In this document: positions 16,304 to 25,233 of the stretch, piece after piece
How positions within the stretch are numbered: position 1 is the stretch's first letter
How the letters are laid out: each line of letters begins with the position of its first letter
Assembly (NCBI RefSeq): GCF_947492365.1
Contig: NZ_CANLMB010000001.1
Span: 372,001 to 436,000 of the forward strand
DNA from: an uncultured Erythrobacter sp.
GTDB lineage: Bacteria > Pseudomonadota > Alphaproteobacteria > Sphingomonadales > Sphingomonadaceae
Direction of reading: 5' to 3'
Length of the DNA stretch: 64,000 nt
Made by a program: the position numbers and the translations under genes
The notes under the pieces: model-generated
Told to the model about the DNA's origin: nothing
Databases searched by the model: none
The model's input: only the letters and a program-made list of their open reading frames with translations

Positions 16304-18700
16304 ATGAAGTTTTTAAAATCAAAACGTTCGGCACTTGGTCTGTCGACTTCGACAGCTGTGATCGCTGGCGTAGCGGCATTTGGTTTCAGCGCGACGCCTG
16401 CGTCGGCTGAAGAATGTCTTCTCGATGATGGCGCTGGATTCGGCATTACAGGCCCGAACGAAGGTGAAGCCTACAGCCAAGGCGATGTTCTGCTCTTTGG
16501 CGGCAATCCGGACACCACTGGCGGTGCCAATGGCTCTGGCGCCAATTCACTGGCTTGCGGCGAAAACGCAGAAGCTTCGGGCGACGAAAGCACTGCGGTC
16601 GGCGCAGATACAGTTGCTTCCGGCGACACTTCTTCGGCTTTCGGTTTCAACGCACGCGCGCTCAACGAATCGTCGACCGCAATCGGCTCTAGCGCACGGG
16701 CTGAAGGTCTGTCTTCGACGGCGCTCGGTGCGCTTGCAGAGGCAACTGGAGACAACTCGTCTGCACTCGGCCGCAGCTCGGTCGCATCGGGTCAATTCTC
16801 GACCGCAGTCGGCAACCGCGCCACGGCAAGCGGCGGACACAGCTTCGCTACGGGTCGCGATTCGGTTGCAAGCGGCATCTCGGCCATCGCGGTTGGCCGC
16901 GCGTCACTTGCTGATGGCGACAATTCGATATCGGTCGGTGAGTTCTCGCAATCAGCGGGTGCCTCTTCGATCGCAATCGGTAACGCTTCGCTCGCTACAG
17001 GCGTTGACGCTGTTGCGATCGGCGGCGACGATGCAGGCGCAGGCGCAGCAGCAGTTGGTAACTCGACCACCGCAATCGGCGGCGAGTCGCTGGCACAAGG
17101 CCCCGGCGCAACCGCAGTGGGTTGGCGTTCGGTAGCCTCGGCAGAACGCGCGCAGGCCTTCGGTCACCTGGCACAAGCAACGGGTATCCGCTCGCTGGCC
17201 GTCGGTGAGGCCGCCAATGCAAGCGCAGACTTCGCAATCGCTCAAGGCGATCAGGCAGCGGCCAGCGGGCTTGCTTCCATCGCTATCGGTAATGCTTCGA
17301 GCGCGACCGGTGTTGATGCAGTTGCACTGGGCGGCGACGACGCAGGCAGCGGCGCAACGGCAGACGGCAACTCCACCACGGCAGTGGGCGGTGAAGCCTT
17401 CGCTCAAGGCCCGGGCGCCACAGCCTATGGTTGGCGTTCGGTTGCTTCGGCAGAACGTGCTCAGGCCTTTGGTCACCTTGCTAACGCGACCGGCATCCGT
17501 TCGCTCGCAGTGGGTGAAGCGGCCAACGCATCGGGCGATGGTTCGGTTGCAGTCGGTAACCTCAGCGCAGCATCGGGCGTCAGCTCGGTAGCGGTTGGCG
17601 ATGGTTCGAATGCAGCTTTCGACAACTCGGTTGCTCTGGGTGCCTTCGCGGCCACCACACGAGCAAACCAGATTGTCCTTGGCGGCGCAGGCAGCTCGGT
17701 CACTATCGGCGATCTCGCAGCCAGCACTGCTGCGCAGACGGGCACGGCCTTTGTGGCGACGACCGACGCAACTGGTACACTGGGTCAGGGCATCGCTGTC
17801 GATGATCTGGCAACCGACGCCGAACTGGCTGCGACGGCTGCAACATTGCAGTCCGGAATCGATGCCAATGCGACTGCGATTGCGGGCAATACGGCTGATA
17901 TTGCGACGAATGCTGGTAATATCGCAACCAACACCGCCGATATCGCGACCAACACTGCTGATATTGCGACCAACTCTGCCGATATCGCAACCAACACCGC
18001 AGCAATCGGTGCCAATGCAACGGCGATTGCCGGCCTCGATACGCGGGTAACCGCGAACGAGACCGCGATTGCAACCAATACGGCTGACATTGCTACCAAC
18101 GCCACTGGCATCGCAACCAACGCTACTGGCATCGCTACGAACGCGACTGGTATCGCCACCAACACCACTGACATCGCGACCAATGCGACTGGTATCGCTA
18201 CCAACGCCACTGGCATCGCAACCAACGCTTCGGCGATTGCGGCGAGCAACACGGCAGTGGCGGCTCTTGATACGCGGGTCACCGCCAATGAAGGGGCCAT
18301 CGCTACCAACCAGACAGACATTGCCGCGCTCACCACGCAGCAAAACACCAACACCGCTGGAATTGCGACCAACTCCGCCAATATCGGCGCGTTGCAGCAA
18401 TTGACCGCTACGAACACCGGTCGGATCGACACTCTGTTCGGTATCACCGCAGCCAACAGTGCTGCGATTGATCGCGCGAATGAAGGTGTGGCGATGGCAC
18501 TGGCGATGGAAAGCCCAACGCTGCCTGCAGGCACCAGCTTCGCGCTGTCGGGCGGTATTGGCTACTTCGAAGACCAGGGCGCTGGCACGATGGCGGTGAG
18601 CGCTCGCGTGTCTGAAAATGCCTCGATCTCGGCAGGTGTCGGTGTCGGCTTTGACAGCGGCGAAGTCGGCGCACGCGGCGGCTTCCAAATTGCTTGGTAA
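16304..18700 (+). CDS. YadA-like trimeric autotransporter adhesin
   Basis: A 798-residue surface protein. The signal peptide runs to about residue 35 (ATPASA). The passenger (about 60-480) is a series of roughly 14-residue Hep_Hag repeats with S-x-A-x-G cores (for example TAVGNRATASG), which form a left-handed beta-roll head. A 103-residue block is duplicated within it. The stalk (about 515-690) is heptad-like TADIATN/TGIATN coiled-coil repeats. The last roughly 65 residues (MESPTLPAGTS to FQIAW) are the YadA anchor that forms a 12-stranded trimeric pore in the outer membrane. The start is ATG 16304 behind GAAGGGGAAAA. Likely roles are adhesion, autoagglutination or biofilm formation. Confidence 0.9.
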   Translation: MKFLKSKRSALGLSTSTAVIAGVAAFGFSATPASAEECLLDDGAGFGITGPNEGEAYSQGDVLLFGGNPDTTGGANGSGANSLACGENAEASGDESTAVGADTVASGDTSSAFGFNARALNESSTAIGSSARAEGLSSTALGALAEATGDNSSALGRSSVASGQFSTAVGNRATASGGHSFATGRDSVASGISAIAVGRASLADGDNSISVGEFSQSAGASSIAIGNASLATGVDAVAIGGDDAGAGAAAVGNSTTAIGGESLAQGPGATAVGWRSVASAERAQAFGHLAQATGIRSLAVGEAANASADFAIAQGDQAAASGLASIAIGNASSATGVDAVALGGDDAGSGATADGNSTTAVGGEAFAQGPGATAYGWRSVASAERAQAFGHLANATGIRSLAVGEAANASGDGSVAVGNLSAASGVSSVAVGDGSNAAFDNSVALGAFAATTRANQIVLGGAGSSVTIGDLAASTAAQTGTAFVATTDATGTLGQGIAVDDLATDAELAATAATLQSGIDANATAIAGNTADIATNAGNIATNTADIATNTADIATNSADIATNTAAIGANATAIAGLDTRVTANETAIATNTADIATNATGIATNATGIATNATGIATNTTDIATNATGIATNATGIATNASAIAASNTAVAALDTRVTANEGAIATNQTDIAALTTQQNTNTAGIATNSANIGALQQLTATNTGRIDTLFGITAANSAAIDRANEGVAMALAMESPTLPAGTSFALSGGIGYFEDQGAGTMAVSARVSENASISAGVGVGFDSGEVGARGGFQIAW
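16971..17535 (+). repeat. Internal duplication in the autotransporter head
   Basis: The segment starting at about 16971 and the one starting at about 17280 encode nearly the same 84 residues (from AIGNAS to GEAANAS), offset by 309 bp (103 codons). Differences are mostly synonymous or conservative, for example LAT/SAT and GAGAAAV/GSGATAD. This is a tandem duplication of a head module. Confidence 0.8.
17880..18270 (+). repeat. 21-bp coiled-coil stalk repeats in the autotransporter
   Basis: Runs of 7-codon units reading TADIATN or TGIATNA (DNA of the form GCCACTGGCATCGCAACCAA) repeat many times, broken by two LDTRVTANE inserts at about 18030 and 18265. Such arrays are prone to slippage and could vary stalk length. 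They are coding repeats, not a CRISPR. Confidence 0.85.
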
Positions 18701-18719
18701 GCCGTTACACATCAGTGCC

Positions 18720-19277
18720 ATGACACATATGGCAACAAAATATGCGATGCCGGGGCCTAGCGCCCCGGCATTTCGTTTTGCACTAGTAGCGCTTGTCGCA
18801 GCAGCGCTCCCTATGACGCCGGTTCAGGCACAACAGCAACCTGCTGCGCAGCCAGTACCGACGGTTCAACCGCCGCCATCAGCACGGCCGGTTCCCAGCC
18901 AGCTGGAATTGTCGAAGCTGCTCTGGTCGACCATCGCCGCGGTCGATCACGCCAACCAGTCGGGCAATTATTCGGTGCTGCGCGACATCTCTGCGCAGAC
19001 ATTCCAGATCAATTTCAACCCTGCGCGGCTGACCGAGATTTTCGCGGGCCTGCGCAATCTCAATATCGACCTGTCCAACGCGCTGCTGGTCCCGCCGACC
19101 TATTACGAAGCGCCGACAATGATCAGCAACGATGTCTTCCGTGTGCGCGGCGTCTTCCAGCTGCGCCCGATCTCGATCGGGTTCGACGTCTATTACCAAT
19201 GGGAACAGGGCCGCTGGAAACTGTTTGGGGTTGATCTGCAACCCCAGCAGATGATCGAAGCGCAGCCCGCGCCGTAA
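18720..19277 (+). CDS. Predicted exported protein of unknown function
   Basis: A 185-residue protein with an N-terminal hydrophobic signal ending near VQAQ, then a Pro/Gln-rich linker, then a globular part (about 60-180) with LLWSTIAAVDHANQSGNYSVLRDISA and VFQLRPISIGFDVYYQWEQGRWKLFGVDL, which resembles an NTF2-like fold. Candidate ATG starts are 18720, 18729 and 18747; none has a clear Shine-Dalgarno. The 18747 start lies inside a perfect terminator-like hairpin. No catalytic role is assigned. Confidence 0.7.
   Translation: MTHMATKYAMPGPSAPAFRFALVALVAAALPMTPVQAQQQPAAQPVPTVQPPPSARPVPSQLELSKLLWSTIAAVDHANQSGNYSVLRDISAQTFQINFNPARLTEIFAGLRNLNIDLSNALLVPPTYYEAPTMISNDVFRVRGVFQLRPISIGFDVYYQWEQGRWKLFGVDLQPQQMIEAQPAP
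18747..18779 (+). terminator. Intrinsic terminator after the autotransporter gene
   Basis: ATGCCGGGGC (18747-18756) pairs perfectly with GCCCCGGCAT (18762-18771) around a 5-nt loop and is followed by TTCGTTTTG. It lies 46 bp after the autotransporter stop, within the N-terminal codons of the next gene if that gene starts at 18720 or 18729. Confidence 0.7.
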
Positions 19278-19280
19278 AGC

Positions 19281-20678
19281 CTAGGCGTGGCCTGCCGGTT
19301 CGGGAGGCGTTCCATGCGCTTCCCCCATCCGGCGGAGCGCCGCGACCTTGTCCGTTAGCGGTTGCCAGTCATCGCGCTCGTCAATCGCTGACCAGATCGC
19401 TTCAACCTCTTCGATCAGCATCGACTGAGGCTTATCGTCGCTCCAGTAATCATGCGTGCCATCTAGCGGGGTGTAACGGCCAAGCATTTCGCCCAGCTCC
19501 CCTTCGGCTCCGCGCCCGCCGCGAAGGTTGAAGAAGAACGCATCGGGCTGCGCGGCCTGTTCGCGCATGACCTTTTCACAGGCCGAGACGAGCAGCGAAT
19601 CCGTCTCCACTCCTTGCGCTTCGACACCCAAGCGCCAGCACCAGCGCCGCGCGATGGCTTCCATATAAAGCGGTCCGAACCGCTCCAGCGCAAAGACCAG
19701 CGGCTCACTCTCTGCAAGCAGGCGCAGGGAGACCGCGAACTGGCCAGAATTCCAGTGCAGCGCCTCCGGCTGGCGGCCGAATGCGTAGAGGCCGTTATGG
19801 TCGAAATAGGCGGCGGTGAAAGCGGGATCCCAGCGTGGCAGCCAGCGCCACGGGCCGTAGTCAAAGCTCTCCCCGCTCACATTCATATTGTCAGTGTTGA
19901 GCACGCCGTGGACGAAGCCCGCGACCATATAGCTCGCGGCAAGATCGGCCATCCGCTCTACAACGTGGTGCATCAGCTGCACCGCAGGCTCGTCGCGGCC
20001 CGGAGCGTCCTCTGGCGGTGGAGGGCCGGGGAATTGCGTGAGGCAGTAATCGACCAAGGCCTCCATCTCGGCCTTCTCCTCCAGCGCGAGCAACCGCTGA
20101 AATGTCCCGATGCGGATATGCGAATGGCTGAGCCGCACCATCACTGCGGAGCGGGTGGGCGAGGGCTCGTCATTGCGCTCCAACGGCTCGCCTGTCTCGA
20201 TCACCGAGAAAGTCTTGGACGTGTTCACACCCAAGGCTTCGAGCATCTCGGTCGCCAGAATCTCGCGCACCGCGCCTTTCAGCGTCAGCCTGCCGTCGCC
20301 TGAGCGGCTGAACGGCGTGGTGCCCGAACCCTTTGTCCCCAGATCCATCAGCCGCCCGTCGCCCTCGCGCATCTGCGCAAACAGGAACCCGCGACCGTCG
20401 CCAATGTCGGGGTTGTAATGGCGGAACTGGTGGCCGTGATATTTGAGCGCGAGCGGCTGCGGCAAATTGCCCTCCAGCGGAGCAAACCTTCCGAAATGCT
20501 GCGTCCATTCGTCGTCACTGAGCGAGTCCAGACCCACACTCGCAGCGGCGCGGTCATTGCGAAAGCGCAAGCGCGTTTCGGGGAAATCCGCTGCCGCAAC
20601 CGGCGCGCCGAGCCAGTCGGAAAGCGTCAGGATCGCAGGATCGGGGGTGTATTTGGCAGCTTGCGGATCATCGTTCAT
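19281..20678 (-). CDS. selO: SelO-family protein adenylyltransferase (YdiU)
   Basis: A 465-residue pseudokinase-fold enzyme that moves AMP from ATP to Ser/Thr/Tyr of target proteins, linked to redox stress in E. coli. Visible family features are ALKYHGHQF, DLGTKGSGTTPFSR (ATP loop), LKGAVREIL, and VHGVLNTDNMN followed by DYGP with the metal-binding Asn and Asp. The start ATG 20678 gives the usual short N-terminus; the longer frame to 20777 is not family-like. Bacterial members lack selenocysteine, as here. Confidence 0.92.
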   Translation of the reverse strand: MNDDPQAAKYTPDPAILTLSDWLGAPVAAADFPETRLRFRNDRAAASVGLDSLSDDEWTQHFGRFAPLEGNLPQPLALKYHGHQFRHYNPDIGDGRGFLFAQMREGDGRLMDLGTKGSGTTPFSRSGDGRLTLKGAVREILATEMLEALGVNTSKTFSVIETGEPLERNDEPSPTRSAVMVRLSHSHIRIGTFQRLLALEEKAEMEALVDYCLTQFPGPPPPEDAPGRDEPAVQLMHHVVERMADLAASYMVAGFVHGVLNTDNMNVSGESFDYGPWRWLPRWDPAFTAAYFDHNGLYAFGRQPEALHWNSGQFAVSLRLLAESEPLVFALERFGPLYMEAIARRWCWRLGVEAQGVETDSLLVSACEKVMREQAAQPDAFFFNLRGGRGAEGELGEMLGRYTPLDGTHDYWSDDKPQSMLIEEVEAIWSAIDERDDWQPLTDKVAALRRMGEAHGTPPEPAGHA

Positions 20679-20766
20679 CCCGCGATAGTGGGGGTAAGCT
20701 GACGCCTGCGCAAGCAGCACCCGCGCATTAAGACGCGCATAAGAACAACAGGGAACACCGCCTTCC

Positions 20767-21630
20767 ATGGCCAACATTTACGAAGACAGGAACTGGACCA
20801 GCGAGGACGGCCTGTCGCTCTATTACCGCGATTATGCAGGCCCCGATGGATATGACGGCCCGCCGGTCCTGTGCCTCCACGGCCTGACCCGCAATTCTCG
20901 CGATTTCGCTGAACTGGCCGAGCATTTGAGCGCCACACGCCGCGTGATCGTGCCCGAAATGCGCGGGCGCGGGCACAGCGACTACGCTCCCGATTCCTCG
21001 ACCTACAAGCCGCGCCAATATGTCGCCGATGTCGAGAAACTGCTCGCAGAGCTGGGGATTACGCGCTTCATCGCGGTCGGCACGTCGATGGGCGGGCTGA
21101 TGACGATGCTGCTCGCGGCGGCCAAGCCGGGGCGGATCGCGGCGGCGGTGATGAACGATATCGGGCCGGAGATCGATCCCACCGGAATCGAGCGGATCGC
21201 GGGCTATGTCGGGCAGGGCAAAAGCTATCCGACATGGATCCACGCCGCGCGCTCGCTGGCCGAAACGCACAGCGACGCCTTTCCCGATTACGACCTCGAC
21301 ACCTGGCTGGAAATGGCCAAGCGCACGCTTGTGGTCAGCCAGAACGGGCGGATCAGCTATGATTACGACATGGCCATCGCCGAACCCTTCAAGCAGGCGG
21401 ACAACACGCCTGCGGACGCTTTGTGGCCGGTCTATGAGGCACTCAAAGACGTGCCGATGCTGCTGGTGCGCGGGGAGCTGTCCGATCTGCTCACACCGGC
21501 AACGGTCCAGCGGATGGGAGAGGTTAACCCGGCCATGACTAGCGTCACCGTGCCGCGCGTGGGCCATGCTCCGATGCTTGATGAGCCTGAAGCGCTCGCC
21601 GCGATTGACGCGCTGCTGGCGCAGGTTTGA
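20767..21630 (+). CDS. Alpha/beta hydrolase
   Basis: A 287-residue alpha/beta hydrolase. The oxyanion region is CLHGLTRNSRDF (37-48), the nucleophile elbow is GTSMGG with S107, the acid is probably an aspartate near LSDLLTP, and the catalytic histidine is in VGHAPMLDEP. The lid domain is ordinary. The substrate is unknown; many close relatives are annotated as esterases or haloalkane-dehalogenase-like. It is divergent from selO and overlaps or abuts the glycosyltransferase gene downstream. Confidence 0.85.
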   Translation: MANIYEDRNWTSEDGLSLYYRDYAGPDGYDGPPVLCLHGLTRNSRDFAELAEHLSATRRVIVPEMRGRGHSDYAPDSSTYKPRQYVADVEKLLAELGITRFIAVGTSMGGLMTMLLAAAKPGRIAAAVMNDIGPEIDPTGIERIAGYVGQGKSYPTWIHAARSLAETHSDAFPDYDLDTWLEMAKRTLVVSQNGRISYDYDMAIAEPFKQADNTPADALWPVYEALKDVPMLLVRGELSDLLTPATVQRMGEVNPAMTSVTVPRVGHAPMLDEPEALAAIDALLAQV

Positions 21631-21641
21631 ACTCCGCCGCC

Positions 21642-22793
21642 ATGACGACACAATCCAGCGCATTGAGGATTCTCCACTGCCACTCGACCTTTGCGGCTGG
21701 CGGAAAGGAGATGCGCGCGGTTCAGCTGATGAGCGCATTTGGCGATGCGGCTGAGCACACGATCATATCCGGAATGCCCGATCAATTGGGCGCGCGCGAG
21801 CACATTGCGCGCGGGATCAAGGCGTATTTTCCCGATAATTTCCCGCAGCTTACTGGCTGGCCGACGCCGGGCAGGCTGGTCGCGCTGGCGCAGGCGATGA
21901 AGCCGTTTGACCTTGTGCTCACCTACAATTGGGGCGCGATGGATGCGGTGATGGCACATACGGTCTTTGGCGATGCGCTGGGCCTGCCGCCGCTGATCCA
22001 TCACGAGGACGGCTTTAACGAGGATGAGGCGGGTGAACTAAAGCCCAAGCGCAACTGGTATCGCCGGATCGCGCTGGGCCGTGCGCATAGACTTGTCGTG
22101 CCCAGCCGGACGTTAGAGAGCATCGCGCTCGAAACCTGGAAGCAGCCACGCGCCAAAGTGGAGCGCATCCCCAACGGCATCGACACCAAGGCGTTCGGCA
22201 AGAAGGCAAAGCCCGGCGCGTTTCGCGTGGTCAAGCACAAGGGTGAGAACTGGGTCGGAACTCTGGCCGGATTGCGCGCGGTCAAGCAGCTGCCGATGCT
22301 GGTGCGCGCTTTTGCCGGTCTGCCGGAGAACTGGCAGCTGGTGATCCTGGGTGAGGGTCCGGAGAAAGACGCGATCCGCGCCGCTGCCGATGATCTGGAG
22401 GTCAGCCACCGCGTCCATCTGCCCGGCGCGGTCAGCGATCCCGCCAGCCTGATCGGCATGTTCGATATCTTCGCGCTATCCTCCAAGAGCGAGCAATTCC
22501 CGCTTTCGGTGGTAGAGGCGATGGCGGCGGGCCTGCCGGTCGCCGCGCCCGATGTCGGCGATGTCAGCGCCATTGTGTCAGAGGCCAACCGGCCCTTCAT
22601 CGCGAAACCTGAAGATGCAGAGGCGCTGGGAGCGATGCTTGGCGAGCTGGCCGCCAATCCCGCCTTGCGCAAGGAAGTGGGCAAGGCCAACCGCGAAAAG
22701 GCGCGCGCGCATTTCGACGCAGGGAAAATGGTGGAGACTTACAAGGCGCTCTATTGGGGGGCAGCTTCGACGGATGCGCGCGAGAATTCGTGA
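21642..22793 (+). CDS. Glycosyltransferase family 4-like protein
   Basis: A 383-residue GT-B glycosyltransferase. The N-terminal domain has an HCHSTFAAGGKEMRAVQL donor/acceptor loop, and the C-terminal domain has the GT4 pattern SSKSEQFPLSVVEAMAAGLPVA with the paired glutamates that bind the nucleotide sugar. A TTG at 21627 overlaps the hydrolase stop and is an alternative start; the ATG at 21642 is preferred. It likely acts in surface polysaccharide or glycolipid synthesis; donor and acceptor are unknown. 22794-22948 holds a weak GGGGG/CCCCC hairpin but no gene. Confidence 0.85.
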   Translation: MTTQSSALRILHCHSTFAAGGKEMRAVQLMSAFGDAAEHTIISGMPDQLGAREHIARGIKAYFPDNFPQLTGWPTPGRLVALAQAMKPFDLVLTYNWGAMDAVMAHTVFGDALGLPPLIHHEDGFNEDEAGELKPKRNWYRRIALGRAHRLVVPSRTLESIALETWKQPRAKVERIPNGIDTKAFGKKAKPGAFRVVKHKGENWVGTLAGLRAVKQLPMLVRAFAGLPENWQLVILGEGPEKDAIRAAADDLEVSHRVHLPGAVSDPASLIGMFDIFALSSKSEQFPLSVVEAMAAGLPVAAPDVGDVSAIVSEANRPFIAKPEDAEALGAMLGELAANPALRKEVGKANREKARAHFDAGKMVETYKALYWGAASTDARENS

Positions 22794-22948
22794 TTTTGAC
22801 CGCTTCACCGGGGGTTAAACTTGCGGCCCCCATTCACTGTGTTCAAGCCGATCATGTGCGCACCATTATTCAGCGCCATTGCGCACCGCCGCCGCGCTCC
22901 TTAAAGACGCGCGCAAAGATAGTGCAATTGTAACGAGGAACACGCCCG

Positions 22949-23722
22949 GTGGCGCGCACCCCAACCCAAACTCCGAACGACGAAGAACCCGAAGGCCCAT
23001 CGCGCGAGGACGAGATCCTCATGCGCGAAATCGACGAGGCTGTGCGGCAGGACGATGCGCTGGAATTCTTCCAGAAATACGGCGTCACGCTGGGTGTCTC
23101 GATCAGCCTGCTGCTGGCGGGCATGCTTGGTTACTGGTGGTGGGACAGCACCACTGAGGCTGAACTGGAACGGCAATCCGAAACCATCGTCAGCGCGCTC
23201 GATTCGGCAGATGTCGAGGATTTTGCCGGTGCAACGGCCAAGGTTGAACCGCTGATCGAAGATGGCTCGCCCGGCGCGCGCTCCGCAGCGCGGTTCCTTC
23301 AGGCTGCTGCCGCGCTCGAACAGGATGAGCCGGCCCGCGCGGTGGAGCTTTACGCTGCTATCGCCGCAGATGAAGAAGCGCCGCAACCTTTGCGCGATCT
23401 CGCGCTGATCCGCGAGGTATCGACCAATTTCGATGACCGCGAACCGGCCGATGTGATTGCCAAGCTCCAAGGTCTCGCCGTGCCCGGCAACGCCTTTTTC
23501 GGCAGTGCAGGCGAACTGGTCGCAGTCGCCCATCTCGAAGCAGGCAACCGCGACCTAGCAGGCACGTTGTTCGCCGAGATTGCGCGCGACGAAAGCCAGC
23601 CGGAAACGCTGCGTTCGCGCGCTCGCCAGATGGCAGGCCTGCTCGGCGTCGATGCAATTGATGATGTCGAGCAATTGCTCGAAGACGAAGGGGTGATCCC
23701 CGCAGGCGGAGCAGCGCGGTAA
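22949..23722 (+). CDS. YfgM-like TPR membrane-anchored periplasmic protein
   Basis: A 257-residue protein starting at GTG 22949: a charged cytoplasmic N-terminus (1-44), one transmembrane helix (about 47-66, VSISLLLAGMLGYWWW), then a helical TPR-like periplasmic domain. This is the YfgM (TPR_21) layout; YfgM works with SecYEG and PpiD in handing over exported proteins. It lies just upstream of bamB as in many Gram-negatives. The usual next gene, der, is absent here. Confidence 0.82.
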   Translation: MARTPTQTPNDEEPEGPSREDEILMREIDEAVRQDDALEFFQKYGVTLGVSISLLLAGMLGYWWWDSTTEAELERQSETIVSALDSADVEDFAGATAKVEPLIEDGSPGARSAARFLQAAAALEQDEPARAVELYAAIAADEEAPQPLRDLALIREVSTNFDDREPADVIAKLQGLAVPGNAFFGSAGELVAVAHLEAGNRDLAGTLFAEIARDESQPETLRSRARQMAGLLGVDAIDDVEQLLEDEGVIPAGGAAR

Positions 23723-23769
23723 GCGTGCAGCTGCGACAGACATGAAGTTTATTGAACGGACGGGAACTT

Positions 23770-25119
23770 ATGCGATTGACGGGTAAAACAGGCGTTATGG
23801 CGCTCACGCTGGCTGCAGTGACGATGACCGGAACGCTGACCGGTTGCGAAGGCGGGCTGTTCGGCGGCGGCAAGAAGACGACGCCGACTGTGGGGAACCG
23901 CATCGACATCCTCTCGCGCATCGAAACCGGCGCGGCGGTTGATCCGGCGCTTGCCGGTGTGACCGTGGTGCTTCCCCCGGCGCAGGTGAATGCCGAATGG
24001 GCGCAGGTCGGCGGCTCGGCGAGCAAGTCCTACGGCCACCTCGCTCTGCCAGAAAACCCTTCCAAGGCCTGGACCGCGCGGATTGCCGGCTCAAGCAATA
24101 GTGAGCGCCTCGCGGCTGCTCCGGTTATCGGCGGCGAGATGCTGTTCGCAGTGGGCTCTGACGGCACGATCCACGCCTTCAACCGGCAAAGCGGCGCGCG
24201 CATCTGGAGCTCGGATGCCGAAATGAGCGACGATATGCGCCCATCGGCCTTTGGCGGCGGTGTCAGCTATGAGAATGGCCGCCTCTACGCGACCAATGGC
24301 GCGGGCGATGCCAAGGCGCTGGACGCTGCAACGGGCGAGATTATCTGGCAGGTTAAGCCCGCCGGACCTTTGCGCGGATCGCCGACCATCGCCTTTGGTC
24401 AGGTCTATGTGATGACGCAGGACAACCAGATCCTCGCGCTCGACGTGAATGATGGCTCGCTGCTGTGGAACGAATCCGGTTCGACCACGCAGTCAGGCGT
24501 GTTTGGCGTGGCAGCGCCGGCTGCCGGGCAGGGCACGGTAATTGCGGGTTATTCCTCGGGTGAGCTCAACGCCTACCGCTACGAGAATGGCCGCACGCTC
24601 TGGGCCGATGCGCTGGCGCGAACCAATATCTCGACCAGAGTTAGCGCGATCACCGATATCGACGCCGATCCGATCATCGATTCGGGCCGCGTCTACGCGC
24701 TGGGTCAGGGCGGCCGCATGGCGGCATACGAGCTGGTAACAGGCCAGCGGATCTGGGAACTCAACCTTGCAGGCATTTCCACTCCGGCGATTGCGGGCGA
24801 GTGGATCTTCACGCTGACCGATGATGCGCGCCTTTTGGCGATCGCGCGTTCGAATGGCCGCGTGCGCTGGATCACCCAGCTCCAGCAATTCCGCGACGAG
24901 GAAGACCGCGAAGGGCCGATTTTCTGGACCGGGCCGGTCCTTGCAGGCGGCAATCTGTGGGTGGCAAGCTCGCGCGGTGAAGTCTGGAAGGTGAGCGTTG
25001 GTGAAGGCTCTTCGCAGCTATTCGCGGACATTGATCAGCCGGTCAGCCTGCCTCCAGTCGTGGCGGACAACCACCTCTATATTCTCGACGATAGTGGGAC
25101 GATCCACGCCTGGCGTTAG
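23770..25119 (+). CDS. bamB: Outer membrane assembly lipoprotein BamB-like (PQQ/beta-propeller)
   Basis: A 449-residue lipoprotein with lipobox LTGC (C26), followed by an eight-bladed PQQ-like beta-propeller: repeated blocks of the type GxxLYATNGAGDAKALDAATGEIIWQ. BamB is the non-essential scaffold lipoprotein of the BAM complex that inserts outer membrane beta-barrels. The ATG at 23770 places the signal sequence correctly; a TTG at 23752 is a weaker option. It is 47 bp behind the YfgM-like gene and probably cotranscribed. Confidence 0.88.
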   Translation: MRLTGKTGVMALTLAAVTMTGTLTGCEGGLFGGGKKTTPTVGNRIDILSRIETGAAVDPALAGVTVVLPPAQVNAEWAQVGGSASKSYGHLALPENPSKAWTARIAGSSNSERLAAAPVIGGEMLFAVGSDGTIHAFNRQSGARIWSSDAEMSDDMRPSAFGGGVSYENGRLYATNGAGDAKALDAATGEIIWQVKPAGPLRGSPTIAFGQVYVMTQDNQILALDVNDGSLLWNESGSTTQSGVFGVAAPAAGQGTVIAGYSSGELNAYRYENGRTLWADALARTNISTRVSAITDIDADPIIDSGRVYALGQGGRMAAYELVTGQRIWELNLAGISTPAIAGEWIFTLTDDARLLAIARSNGRVRWITQLQQFRDEEDREGPIFWTGPVLAGGNLWVASSRGEVWKVSVGEGSSQLFADIDQPVSLPPVVADNHLYILDDSGTIHAWR

Positions 25120-25233
25120 TCGCCAGTAGCGCGGGAAGCTGCGTTAACCTTTGGCTGCGCAGAGTGTCTCATCGGCACGGCGCGCTCTGTGTGGGCGGAG
25201 AATTAACCCTTTTGCGTTAAGCGCCGAAGGGTA

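Noticed and set aside
17880..18270. Regular 21-bp repeats resembling a CRISPR array
   Set aside because: There are no unique spacers; the repeats are in frame and encode the coiled-coil stalk of the adhesin.
16952..18721. 589-codon frame antisense to the autotransporter
   Set aside because: It mirrors the repeats of the adhesin and gives a cysteine/arginine-rich product with no family resemblance.
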